Below, piece by piece: positions 46,235 to 54,313 of a stretch of 64,000 nt of DNA; within the stretch, counting starts at the first letter, position 1; every line of letters begins with the position of its first letter. This DNA comes from Bernardetia sp. MNP-M8 (GTDB taxonomy: Bacteria > Bacteroidota > Bacteroidia > Cytophagales > Bernardetiaceae). Below the pieces are notes generated by a model. That model was not told the origin of the DNA, made no database searches, and saw nothing but the letters and a program-made list of their open reading frames with translations. Position numbers and translations under genes: made by a program. The stretch covers positions 5,134,001 to 5,198,000 of the forward strand of contig NZ_CP147012.1 in the NCBI RefSeq assembly GCF_037126285.1, written 5' to 3'.

Positions 46235-46864
46235 TCATTTCACTCGTTTAAAAATATAATTATCTGCAATCCTAGTATACTTTATTCCTTTTCCAGATTC
46301 AATAAGACCTTCAATAGTTGGATTAATTTTTCCTTTTGGTATAAAGTATTCATCTAAGTCTTTATCAGAAATTCTTATTTCGCCATTCTCTTCATTCATA
46401 ACGGCTATAAGTTCATAGTCCTTATCAAGATGTGCTACTCCAGCGTCTGCATGACTATTATTTGTGAGAAGTATTCCACCTATTTTCAAGTAGTTTTTGC
46501 AGTATCGAGAAATAATTCCTGAATATTGGGAAATCAACAAGTCAAAGGATTCTTTTTTCAAATCAAGCGGTTCAATATAATTCGCTCCAATAAACCCAAA
46601 AATTGGTTCTATAGAATAGGTCTTGCGTGTGTTAATGATTTCTCTCACGACTTCTTTTTCTCTGAAGAATCTTATGGCTTGTTTATCAGTATCAACATAC
46701 ACTACTTCAGGAATAGAAAATGAAGCAGCTATATGTACAAAGCTACCCGGATACAAAGCCTTTTTAGTTCGATATTCATTGGTTACTACATTAAACAATT
46801 CTAATCTCTCAAGATTATTATCAATGAAGTATTTTTTATATATTTCTTTTGGTGTCTTCATCAT
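46235..46864 (-). CDS. Cassette-borne protein with methyltransferase-like Rossmann fold
   Basis: A 209-residue soluble protein. The segment ALYPGSFVHIAASFSIPEVVYVDTDKQAIRFFRE looks like a SAM-binding motif I and acidic motif II, and FDLLISQYSGIISRYCKNYLKIGGILLTNN resembles motifs IV-V of class I methyltransferases. The usual GxGxG is not kept exactly, so activity is uncertain. The C-terminus (KINPTIEGLIESGKGIKYTRIADNYIFKRVK) is a likely closing strand pair. It lies between sites 2 and 3. The role is unknown. Confidence 0.6.
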   Translation of the reverse strand: MMKTPKEIYKKYFIDNNLERLELFNVVTNEYRTKKALYPGSFVHIAASFSIPEVVYVDTDKQAIRFFREKEVVREIINTRKTYSIEPIFGFIGANYIEPLDLKKESFDLLISQYSGIISRYCKNYLKIGGILLTNNSHADAGVAHLDKDYELIAVMNEENGEIRISDKDLDEYFIPKGKINPTIEGLIESGKGIKYTRIADNYIFKRVK

Positions 46865-46870
46865 CTTACA

Positions 46871-47005
46871 TTACCTACAACGGTATGGCTTGGCGAAAGT
46901 GGGATTTCTTAGCTCTTTCCCTCGCTAAACCTCAAAAAGTTTATTTTATGTTCAAATGTCTGTGTCAAAACGTTAAGCCCATTTTTGCTAAGCCAATGTT
47001 ACCAG
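46871..47005. repeat. attC-like palindromic site 3
   Basis: Left arm 46871-46903 (TTACCTACAACGGTATGGCT...) pairs imperfectly with right arm 46978-47005 (...CTAAGCCAATGTTACCAG). The arms align with those of site 2 (shared ACCGTT core and GGCT), and both sites share TTTATTTTATGTT inside. Confidence 0.5.
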
Positions 47006-47086
47006 CATTCGCTTTTTAGTTCTAAAACGTTTGTTCTAAGGCAAAAGTACGATTTTTCTCTGTTAACTCTCTCTGTTCTGACGCAA

Positions 47087-47158
47087 AAACGGCTTGTACT
47101 TAAAAAGCCTGTGGACAAAATTACAGTTCTACGAATAAAATAGTTGTTCTATTTTGGT
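47087..47158 (-). repeat. Cassette-associated spacer repeat, copy 1
   Basis: About 70 bases downstream of the 222-residue gene that align with 47984-48054 upstream of the same gene (shared strings include AAAAAGCCT and the segment around GCTTGT). The two copies flank the gene in direct orientation. Between 47006 and 47269 no ORF is seen; the rest is this repeat and AT-rich sequence. Confidence 0.45.
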
Positions 47159-47269
47159 TTGAACAATAGCGTTGAATGTATGATTTCGTAATGGATTGTA
47201 GAACTCAAACCTATTAATTTACCACACAAAGTTGATGCAGGATATAATATTCAAAAACCTTCTAAGCCC

Positions 47270-47938
47270 TTATGAATTATACACATTGTTACCAGCTTTT
47301 ATTTCATTTTCTATGTTAATTGCTTGACTTACTAAATATTCCCGTCCGTCTTCTTTGGCTAAATCGATGTATTTCATTGTTAAATCAGAACCAAATTCAA
47401 ATAGAACTGTAAGAGCCATCATTCTTTGATATTCACTCATTGGGTCACTTTTTTTCCAATCCCAAGCTTTTTCGCAATACTCTTCTGTCAATCGTGATTT
47501 TAATTTCCCCAATGTCTTAATTGCCATTCTTGAAACATATTCGATATTCTGCAACAGGTACTTTTCCGTCAATGATTCTGCCTTTATTTGGTCATCAAGT
47601 TTATAAAGCAATTCTACAATTTGCCATTTAGCATCATTGCTATTAAAGCCCAAGCCTTTTTTAGCAATAAATTCAAATGTTGCTGGTTGTTCAGAAATTA
47701 GCTCGACTATAGAATTGCACTCATTGTCTCTTGCAATTATGTAAAGAATATTATTAATGTCTTCATCAGTCCAATTCGAATAATGACTGTCATTCAAAAA
47801 AGTCTCAAATTCAGTCCAGATAATTGTCCAGTCAGAATAGTCACATTCCCATTCTCCACCACGTTCGTCCTGAGGAATGTCAGAATAAGCGTCTGCCCAT
47901 TTCTTAAATTTTTCTATTTCGTTAAAAATCTTCCTCAT
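47270..47938 (-). CDS. Cassette-borne HEAT-like helical protein
   Basis: A soluble 222-residue protein, not assigned to a family. The first 75 residues are acidic and Trp-rich (GGEWECDYSDWTIIWTEFETFLNDSHYSNWTDEDI). The rest shows repeated helix pairs like HEAT repeats (NDAKWQIVELLYKLDDQIKAESL, EYVSRMAIKTLGKLKSRLTEEY, MSEYQRMMALTVLFEFGSDL). The end of the coding region, at 47270-47300, overlaps a sequence similar to the cassette border (GGTAACAATG...). The start ATG lies 8 bases after a GTTACCAGTAAT motif that recurs at 48123-48134. Confidence 0.6.
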   Translation of the reverse strand: MRKIFNEIEKFKKWADAYSDIPQDERGGEWECDYSDWTIIWTEFETFLNDSHYSNWTDEDINNILYIIARDNECNSIVELISEQPATFEFIAKKGLGFNSNDAKWQIVELLYKLDDQIKAESLTEKYLLQNIEYVSRMAIKTLGKLKSRLTEEYCEKAWDWKKSDPMSEYQRMMALTVLFEFGSDLTMKYIDLAKEDGREYLVSQAINIENEIKAGNNVYNS

Positions 47939-47983
47939 TTTTAATTACTGGTAACAGTTTTTTAGAACAGATAATGGTTTTAG

Positions 47984-48054
47984 AAACTGCTTGTTTTGAA
48001 AAAGCCTTTAGTCAAAACCACGTTTTTTTGAAAAAAACAGTTGTCTTTTTGGTC
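47984..48054 (-). repeat. Cassette-associated spacer repeat, copy 2
   Basis: Direct-orientation partner of 47087-47158, lying upstream of the 222-residue gene. The 453-base gap 47939-48391 also holds the GTTACCAGTAAT motif twice (near 47943 and 48123), the element at 48132-48180 and the E1 terminator. Confidence 0.45.
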
Positions 48055-48131
48055 TGAACAGTTACTATTTGTTAGAACAAATAACAATTCTTCAGACTAT
48101 TCTTGCTCTACGTTTTTCTGCGATTACTGGT

Positions 48132-48180
48132 AACTTGTATATAAACGCAACTGCGTTCAATTATTAAAAAAAACTTTCGT
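48132..48180 (-). repeat. Cassette-border element shared with the 63.6-kb locus
   Basis: About 48 bases beginning AACTTGTATATAAACGCAAC, matching 63632-63679 with few differences. Both copies lie on the upstream side of an accessory gene of the minus strand. Confidence 0.55.
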
Positions 48181-48247
48181 ATATCCCTCCAAATAAAGAA
48201 ATAGACGAATGTTACTTCTTCAAAGATAAATAATTTTTAGAAAATAA

Positions 48248-48281
48248 ATAAACGCATTAAAATTTAATTCAATGCGTTTAT
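48248..48281 (-). terminator. Terminator of the fused E1 gene
   Basis: An 11-bp perfect stem ATAAACGCATT/AATGCGTTTAT (48248-48258 with 48271-48281) with a T-rich tail on the minus strand, about 110 bases after the E1 stop. Confidence 0.6.
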
Positions 48282-48391
48282 TATACAAATTACACTTTTT
48301 TCATCCAACCAAAATGATTTTCAATTTCTGTTGAACAAATGCTTTTGAAACAATTAAAAAAAATCTTAGAAAACTGAATTTTTAAGGCTTT

Positions 48392-51300
48392 TTAATATTG
48401 CACCAATTTCTTTAATTTCTCAACAAAACGCTCATACGGCAAGAAATTTTTCTCTAATTCTGCACTAAATGGAACGGCTGTATCCAAACTTCCTTCACGC
48501 ATAATTGGTGCATCAAGGTTTGTAAAGTGATGTTCCGCAATCCAAGCTGAAATTTCGCCACCAATTCCACCTGTTAGGCAGTCTTCGTGTAGAATAATTA
48601 CTTTTCCTGTTTTCTTAACCGTTTCTGAAACAGCTTCTTTATCCCAAGGAAGTAATGTTCTTAAATCTAAAATTTCTAAAGAATAACTATCACCTAGCTC
48701 TTCGGCTGCTTTTCTAGCCCAATGAACTCCCATTCCGTAGGTAATGATACTTACATCTTCGCCTTCTGAAACTAGAGCAGCTTTTCCAATTGGAAGAGTA
48801 TAATAATCATCATAAATATCTTCCGAAATAGCACGATAAAGAGCTTTATGTTCGAAGAAAATAACTGGGTTTGGATCTTCAATAGAAGCATTCAGAAGTC
48901 CTTTCGCATCATAAGGAGAAGATGGATAAACTACCTTTAATCCTGGGGTATGAGCAAACCACGCTTCATTTGATTGGGAATGAAAAGGACCCGCTGCCAC
49001 ACCTGCACCTGTTGGCATACGAACTACAACATCAGCATTTTGCCCCCAACGATAATGCGATTTAGCTAAATTATTAATGATTTGATTGAATCCACAGGTA
49101 ACAAAATCGGCAAACTGCATTTCCATGACGGCTTTCCAACCACGAATAGAAAGTCCCAAACTTGCTCCTACAATAGCAGACTCACAAAGAGGTGTATTTC
49201 TGACACGTTGCTTTCCAAACTGCTCAACAAAACCATCTGTAATTTTGAAAACTCCTCCATAATCAGCTACATCTTGCCCCATAATTGTCATTTTTGGATA
49301 GCGTTCCATACTCTGACGCAATGAATCCGAAATAGCATCGATTAAGCGTTTTTGAGTTTGGCTACTACTGATTGGTGCAATAAGTTCCTGTTCGTGAGGT
49401 GCATACATATCTGCTACTTCATCTTCAGTATTTGGAACAACTTTAGGCAATTCTAAGGCTGTATCTAATGCATTTTTTATATTTTCAAAAAATTCTTCTC
49501 TTATTTCTTTTGTATTTTCTTCTGTCAGAATATTATTTTCTACTAAGAATTTTTCATAATTGGTAACTGGGTCTTTTTTCTCCCAAACTTCAAAAAGTTC
49601 TTTAGGAACATATTTTGTTCCTGATGCTTCTTCGTGTCCACGCATACGGAAAGTTATCATTTCTAATAAAACTGGATGTGGATTTTCACGCATCTCTTTA
49701 GCTAATGCCCTTACTGTTGAATAAACTTCTAAAATATTATTTCCATCTACCTGAACAGCTTTCATTCCATACCCAATTCCTTTATCGATAAATTGCTTAC
49801 AACGAAACTGCTCATGACTTGGTGTAGAGAGTCCATACCCATTATTCTCTACAACAAAAATGGTAGGCAAATCCCAAACGGCTGCTACATTTAGAGCTTC
49901 ATGAAAATCTCCTTGCGAAGTACCACCATCACCTGTAAAAGTAACTGTAATACGCTTTTTGTTTTCCAAAACATCAGCTAAAGCAATTCCATTGGCAACT
50001 GTCAATTGAGGACCTAAATGCGAAATCATTCCGACAATATGATGTTCATTTGTTCCAAAATGGAAAGACCTATCTCTCCCTTTGGTAAAACCTTCTTTTT
50101 TTCCTTGAAACTGAGCAAAAAGTTTTTCTAGTTCTATTTTACGAGACGTAAAAAGACCTAAATTTCTGTGAAGTGGTAACAAATATTCATCTGTTTGTAT
50201 GGCTTCTGCAATCCCTACAGAAATGGCTTCTTGTCCATACCCTGAAAACCATTTTGAAATTTTGCCTTGGCGAAGCGCAATTAGCATTCTATCCTCAATC
50301 AAACGAGGTTTTAAGAGGGCTTTATAAATATGAATAAGCTGCTCATCAGAAATATCTGTTCTATCAAAAATCATTTCTTCTTCTGAATATGATTTTCTGA
50401 TTTCTGTTTTTTCGTCTTGAGAAACAGTAGATTTTTCTTCTTCAATTTCTTGTTCGAAAATGGCTTCTGTTTTGATTTGTTCTTTGGTATCATTTACTGA
50501 ATCTGTCAGTAACTCTACCTCAATTTCTTTTTTGTTTGTTGTGTGTTGTGGCGTTTGCATGTCTTCCTTTTCTATTGAATCTTGGTTTGAATCCTTTAAA
50601 TAAGTATTTTCCAACAACTCAGTTTCCATTTCTAATTCTTGTTGAATAGAACTGATTTTGTCTTCTAAGGACAAAGATATATCATTTAATTCTGTTTCGC
50701 TTGTAGTTTTTGGACTTCGTTCTTTTTCTTTATTTTCTTCCAAATTATTTTTTTCTTTTTTAGCGAATCCATTCAAGTGAGTTTTTGGCTTTGGCAAATC
50801 TTCTGAAAACTCTATATTTTTGAAAAAGTCTGTTTCTGTATCTTCTAATTCAATTTCTAGTTCTATTTCTTCTTTTATTTGTTTTATTTTTTCTTCTTTT
50901 GGCTCATTTTGTTTGTGCAGATTTTCCAACTCTTCTCTAAGAGCATTCATTTCATCTTCTGAAAAAGCATCATTTCTATCTAAAGGACTAGCAAAATCAT
51001 TTGAATTTTTCTTGTTTTTTATTTCCTCTTGTTTTTCTTCTTTTGGCTCTTCTTCTTCAAGAATCATATCCAAAGGATTATTTGCCTTTTTGGTAGGAGT
51101 AGTGTTGTGAGTTTCTATGATTTTGTTTTCTTTGTTTTCTTCCACCTTTTTTTCTGCTTTATTTTCTTCTACTTTATTTTCGTCAAAAAGCATATCTAAA
51201 GGACTAGATGTTTTTTTCTGAACAGTAGTTTTTTCTGTCTTAATTTCTTCTTCTTTTGGCTCTTCTTCTTCCAAAACCATATCCAAAGGGCTAAATGCTT

Positions 51301-51421
51301 TTTTCACAACAACTTTTTGATTCTCTTCTTGCTTTGCATCATTATCTTTATCTTTTTTTTCTTGCTCTTTTTTAGCTTTTGCTTCCTGTTCGGCTTTTAG
51401 TGCTAGTTCTAGTGGATTCAT
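48392..51421 (-). CDS. Fused 2-oxo acid dehydrogenase E1 (alpha+beta) with long N-terminal extension
   Basis: The thiamine-diphosphate-dependent E1 of the pyruvate/branched-chain 2-oxo acid dehydrogenase complex, both subunits in one 1009-residue chain. The alpha part starts near residue 345 (DEQLIHIYKALLKPRLIEDRML) and carries the TPP motif TGDGGTSQGDFHEALN...VVENNGYG. The beta part starts near residue 685 (KRLIDAISDSLRQSMERYPKM) and ends NFLPYERFVEKLKKLVQY. The first 345 residues are Glu/Lys-rich, probably disordered, with five copies of a short motif of the type [NS]PL[DE] (residues 2, 44, 73, 115, 145). Fused E1 proteins usually have about 660 residues, so the extension is unusual. Partner E2 is at 40407-42134. 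Confidence 0.93.
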   Translation of the reverse strand: MNPLELALKAEQEAKAKKEQEKKDKDNDAKQEENQKVVVKKAFSPLDMVLEEEEPKEEEIKTEKTTVQKKTSSPLDMLFDENKVEENKAEKKVEENKENKIIETHNTTPTKKANNPLDMILEEEEPKEEKQEEIKNKKNSNDFASPLDRNDAFSEDEMNALREELENLHKQNEPKEEKIKQIKEEIELEIELEDTETDFFKNIEFSEDLPKPKTHLNGFAKKEKNNLEENKEKERSPKTTSETELNDISLSLEDKISSIQQELEMETELLENTYLKDSNQDSIEKEDMQTPQHTTNKKEIEVELLTDSVNDTKEQIKTEAIFEQEIEEEKSTVSQDEKTEIRKSYSEEEMIFDRTDISDEQLIHIYKALLKPRLIEDRMLIALRQGKISKWFSGYGQEAISVGIAEAIQTDEYLLPLHRNLGLFTSRKIELEKLFAQFQGKKEGFTKGRDRSFHFGTNEHHIVGMISHLGPQLTVANGIALADVLENKKRITVTFTGDGGTSQGDFHEALNVAAVWDLPTIFVVENNGYGLSTPSHEQFRCKQFIDKGIGYGMKAVQVDGNNILEVYSTVRALAKEMRENPHPVLLEMITFRMRGHEEASGTKYVPKELFEVWEKKDPVTNYEKFLVENNILTEENTKEIREEFFENIKNALDTALELPKVVPNTEDEVADMYAPHEQELIAPISSSQTQKRLIDAISDSLRQSMERYPKMTIMGQDVADYGGVFKITDGFVEQFGKQRVRNTPLCESAIVGASLGLSIRGWKAVMEMQFADFVTCGFNQIINNLAKSHYRWGQNADVVVRMPTGAGVAAGPFHSQSNEAWFAHTPGLKVVYPSSPYDAKGLLNASIEDPNPVIFFEHKALYRAISEDIYDDYYTLPIGKAALVSEGEDVSIITYGMGVHWARKAAEELGDSYSLEILDLRTLLPWDKEAVSETVKKTGKVIILHEDCLTGGIGGEISAWIAEHHFTNLDAPIMREGSLDTAVPFSAELEKNFLPYERFVEKLKKLVQY

Positions 51422-51999
51422 AGTCAGTTTTATTGAAAAGTGAGTTATTTGCTTGTGTTTCTTAGGACGGAAAAATAATTGACAATTTTATAAATTGACA
51501 ATACATATTTTTTTTGGATACAATATTCATAGACAAAATTAAGTATAAAGTCACTCTAAATTTCAATGAATTTGTAGTCTATATTCTAAAATACGGATTT
51601 TTTTTGAAAAAAGTGTTTTGAAGGAGATAGATTTTCGATAAATATGCTTTAATACTATCTTTGATGGAATATTACAACGATAAAATTACAATCAAAATTT
51701 ATTATTCTGATGTAAACTCGGAATTGAAAGCAACCTTTTTATTTGTTTATAGTCACTTTAAAAATGAACATTACTTAAATTAACCGTGATAACCTTTAAT
51801 ATTCCTTATTATTTACAAAAATGCCGTTGAGAGTATCGAAGGCAATCAAATAATAATCAAAGACAAGAAAATAGCAATCAGTAGAAAAAGACACAAGAAA
51901 TTATTAATGAAGTAACTCAAAATAGTTTTTTGAAAAAGTAAAAATAAGGAAACTATTGGCTTTCAAGTACACTAAAAGCGAATCAAGATAGATTAAAAT
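51422..51999. other. Gene-poor region upstream of E1 with broken gene remnants
   Basis: A 578-base gap. On the minus strand TAATTTTG (51541-51534) may be the -7 element of the E1 promoter. On the plus strand a 39-residue ORF (51664-51783) opens MEYYNDKITIKIYYSD, like the start of some Bacteroidota DNA-binding or mobile-element proteins, and a LytTR-like fragment follows at 51793-51915. Neither looks functional. Confidence 0.35.
51793..51915 (+). pseudogene. Remnant of a LytTR-type DNA-binding domain
   Basis: An open stretch between two stops reads ...YKNAVESIEGNQIIIKD then KKIAISRKRHKKLLMK, the last strands and helix of a LytTR DNA-binding domain as found at the C-terminus of LytT-type response regulators. 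The rest of the gene is missing. The call rests on eye recognition of a short segment. Confidence 0.4.
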
Positions 52000-52542
52000 T
52001 TATTGAATTATTTTTCCGATACTTAATTCTTGGTCATTAGGTATTTTGTATTCTTTACATTTTTGCTTTATATTTTCGTATTCTTGAATAGAAATATCTA
52101 TCCAATTTTGTGTTCCCAATAAATCATTAAAATAACGTTTATCTATATTTTTCAAGAAAAATGCTTTTACTTCAAAATAAGAGCCATAGAGTGTATCTTG
52201 AGTAATTGTATCTATAGTTTGGGTTTGTATAAACTGTTTTTCAAAATAGTGCATATAAATTGTATCCTTGCAAAAGATAATATGTTTAGGCTCTTGGTCT
52301 TTTTTACCCTTCCATATTATTTCATCCTCTTTTAGATTGATTTTATATTTAAAGCTTTGAGTTGTGCCATAATTATGTTTTGTAAGCAAACCTATATGAG
52401 TAGTTTCTTTATCTGTCTTCTCTACTTCTAAGTATTTCCCGTTGTCTAAGGTTGTGCTTTCTACTTTTATGCTTTCTTCAGAACGCTGCTCACAACTTAC
52501 CAAAAATATAGCAACCATTATAAAAACTATACTACTTTTCAT
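52000..52542 (-). CDS. Lipoprotein of unknown function
   Basis: A probable lipoprotein of 180 residues: the ATG at 52542 gives KSSIVFIMVAIFLVSC with the lipid-anchored Cys at residue 17, while the longer frame (to 52581) would place 13 polar residues before the signal. The body is strand-rich (YLEVEKTDKETTHIGLLTKHNYGTTQSFKYKINLKEDEIIWKG) and carries a helical C-terminus. No family is recognised. It is followed upstream by a dispersed palindrome at 52591-52634. Confidence 0.65.
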   Translation of the reverse strand: MKSSIVFIMVAIFLVSCEQRSEESIKVESTTLDNGKYLEVEKTDKETTHIGLLTKHNYGTTQSFKYKINLKEDEIIWKGKKDQEPKHIIFCKDTIYMHYFEKQFIQTQTIDTITQDTLYGSYFEVKAFFLKNIDKRYFNDLLGTQNWIDISIQEYENIKQKCKEYKIPNDQELSIGKIIQ

Positions 52543-52590
52543 TTTCAGAAATTTATTTTTGCCATTAAACTCAAAATACAAATTTAATCA

Positions 52591-52680
52591 AAAATAGCCT
52601 TAGAATTACTTTTTGTAATACTAAAGGCTATTTTGATAGAATGAATGTAGTTTTTGAAATACAAAACCACAGCTAAAAGC
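52591..52680. repeat. Dispersed AATAGCC palindrome family, copy 1 with 3' extension
   Basis: Stem arms 52591-52603 (AAAATAGCCTTAG) and 52621-52634 enclose an inner ATTAC/GTAAT hairpin. Similar hairpins lie at 56430-56473 (inverse orientation) and 62052-62094. The whole 90 bases, including the stretch ATACAAAACCACAGC after the stem, also align with a decayed copy at 54178-54258. It could act as a terminator for the neighbouring genes. Confidence 0.6.
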
Positions 52681-52765
52681 CAACTACATATTTTAATTTA
52701 GATTGGTAAGCTAAAGCAAGGATTAAATTTAAGACGTAATTATTTATACCATTTGATGGTAATAC

Positions 52766-53881
52766 TTATTCTTTTTTTGTTCTATAATACAAATTCCAAG
52801 TTCCAGAATTTGATTCTACAATATCTGGAAGTCCATCATTATTTACATCTCCTATTTCAATATTGTAAGTGTCTTCTTTTAAATCTTCTCTCAAACCAAT
52901 TTCTATAAATGTTCCATCTTTCTGTCCTAAATAAACATAGTTTCGTTCTTCTGAATTTCCCTCCACAATATCCAAATATCCATCTTGGTTCAAATCAGCT
53001 ACTTTAATTGATGAAGTCAAATGTTCAGGTGTAAAATCAAAAACTCTATTAAAACTTAACTCTTTATTACCAAAATAAATACTATTTTTCAAACCTAAAT
53101 TTCCTGTTACAATATCCAAAAAGCCATCTTTATCAAAATCACCAATATCAATAGAACGAGTTTCCTCTTCAGTAGTGCCAAACTCTATTATTTTTGCAAA
53201 ATTCTGTTTCCCATCATTTAGGAAAATTTTGTTTTTTGACCCTCTCTCAGCAGTAATAATATCCCAAAATCCGTCTTTGTTTATATCAACTATTTTTGTT
53301 TGGATGGTTTGGTCAGATGAATCACCAAACGTTATTATTTTTGCAAAATTCCCTTTTCCATCATTAAGGCAAATTTCATTTTCAGATTTTCTATTTGATA
53401 GAATTAGATCAAAATCTCCATCCTTGTCAATATCCACTACTTCAAGGTTTCTTGAGGGAGATATTGAACCAAATGTGGCTTCTTTATCAAAGTTTTGATT
53501 TGCTGAACCAAAATATATTTTATTGGCAACATTATCATTGGCAACAGCAATATCCATAAATCCATCATTGTTGAAATCAGCACTTTTTACAGAATAAGAA
53601 GCATCAAGAAACCTTCCAATAGGTTGAGCTACTTTAAACCCACCACGTCCGTCATTATAGTAAATATAATTTTGTTCTGCCCAGTGTCTTCCATTGGCTA
53701 CAAGTGCATCTAAATCTCCATCCTTGTCAATATCAAACAAAGTTATTGAAGCTGTTCGCTGTGATTGTGTACCGATTGAAAAAAATCCGTCACCATTAAA
53801 AAATGAGACATCTTGAGCAAGTCCGTTGAATGAGATTGCCAAAAAAGCAAGCACTAGTATATGGATTGATTTATTTTTCAT
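52766..53881 (-). CDS. Secreted FG-GAP/VCBS repeat protein
   Basis: A 371-residue exported protein (signal peptide HILVLAFLAISFNGLAQ) made almost entirely of FG-GAP/VCBS-type repeats. Each unit of about 48 residues carries a calcium-binding DxDxDG-like loop, for example LFDIDKDGDLDALV, DFNNDGFMDIAV, DIDKDGDFDLIL, DINKDGFWDIIT, DFDKDGFLDIVT, DLNQDGYLDIVE and DVNNDGLPDIVE, seven in all, as for a seven-bladed propeller. No catalytic domain or sorting domain is attached, so a binding or structural role outside the cell is likely. Confidence 0.9.
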   Translation of the reverse strand: MKNKSIHILVLAFLAISFNGLAQDVSFFNGDGFFSIGTQSQRTASITLFDIDKDGDLDALVANGRHWAEQNYIYYNDGRGGFKVAQPIGRFLDASYSVKSADFNNDGFMDIAVANDNVANKIYFGSANQNFDKEATFGSISPSRNLEVVDIDKDGDFDLILSNRKSENEICLNDGKGNFAKIITFGDSSDQTIQTKIVDINKDGFWDIITAERGSKNKIFLNDGKQNFAKIIEFGTTEEETRSIDIGDFDKDGFLDIVTGNLGLKNSIYFGNKELSFNRVFDFTPEHLTSSIKVADLNQDGYLDIVEGNSEERNYVYLGQKDGTFIEIGLREDLKEDTYNIEIGDVNNDGLPDIVESNSGTWNLYYRTKKE

Positions 53882-54313
53882 AATTGTAGATAACAGTTTT
53901 AGAGATGTAAGTAACTGAACAAATAAAAAATATGTAAAAAAGAATTAAAAAGTGGAATTTTAAATTGTCAAGAAACTTTTGAAGTATCAGACAAATTGCA
54001 TTTGCATATAAAGAATTCTGATTAGTTCCTTATCTAAATTAAAACTCATAAAGTTTACAGTAAAATAGAAGATTAATAAATTTTTAAAGGGTTTTCTTAT
54101 AAAAACTGGTTGTTATTGTTGGTGTCGCTGTGGTCGTTGGTGGGACACCAACAACGGCAAGTATCACAAATGTAATTATTTTTAGAATTGTTCTTTAGTA
54201 ATCCTAAGATTATTTTGGTACAATGAATTTAAAAATACAAAATCACACTAGAAGCCTAATATATTTCTAAATCGGTTTGAACTGAGCTAGAACTGGAGAG
54301 AAAATAAGTGTAT
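53882..54313. other. Repeat-rich spacer
   Basis: A 432-base gap with no ORF. It holds the terminus of the MITE-like element (54089-54105), the GACACCAACAAC palindrome (54116-54154), a decayed AATAGCC repeat (54178-54258) and, near 54268, a short string similar to the CGGTTTGAACCGAG palindrome at 63832. Confidence 0.5.
54089..54161. repeat. MITE terminus plus GACACCAACAAC palindrome, copy E
   Basis: The 17-base terminus GGGTTTTCTTATAAAAA (54089-54105) is identical to that at 7366-7382. It is followed by the palindrome family member: arms TTGTTGGTGTC (54116-54126) and GACACCAACAA (54144-54154), an 11-bp perfect stem. The opposite terminus of the element is missing, so this copy is truncated. 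Confidence 0.6.
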
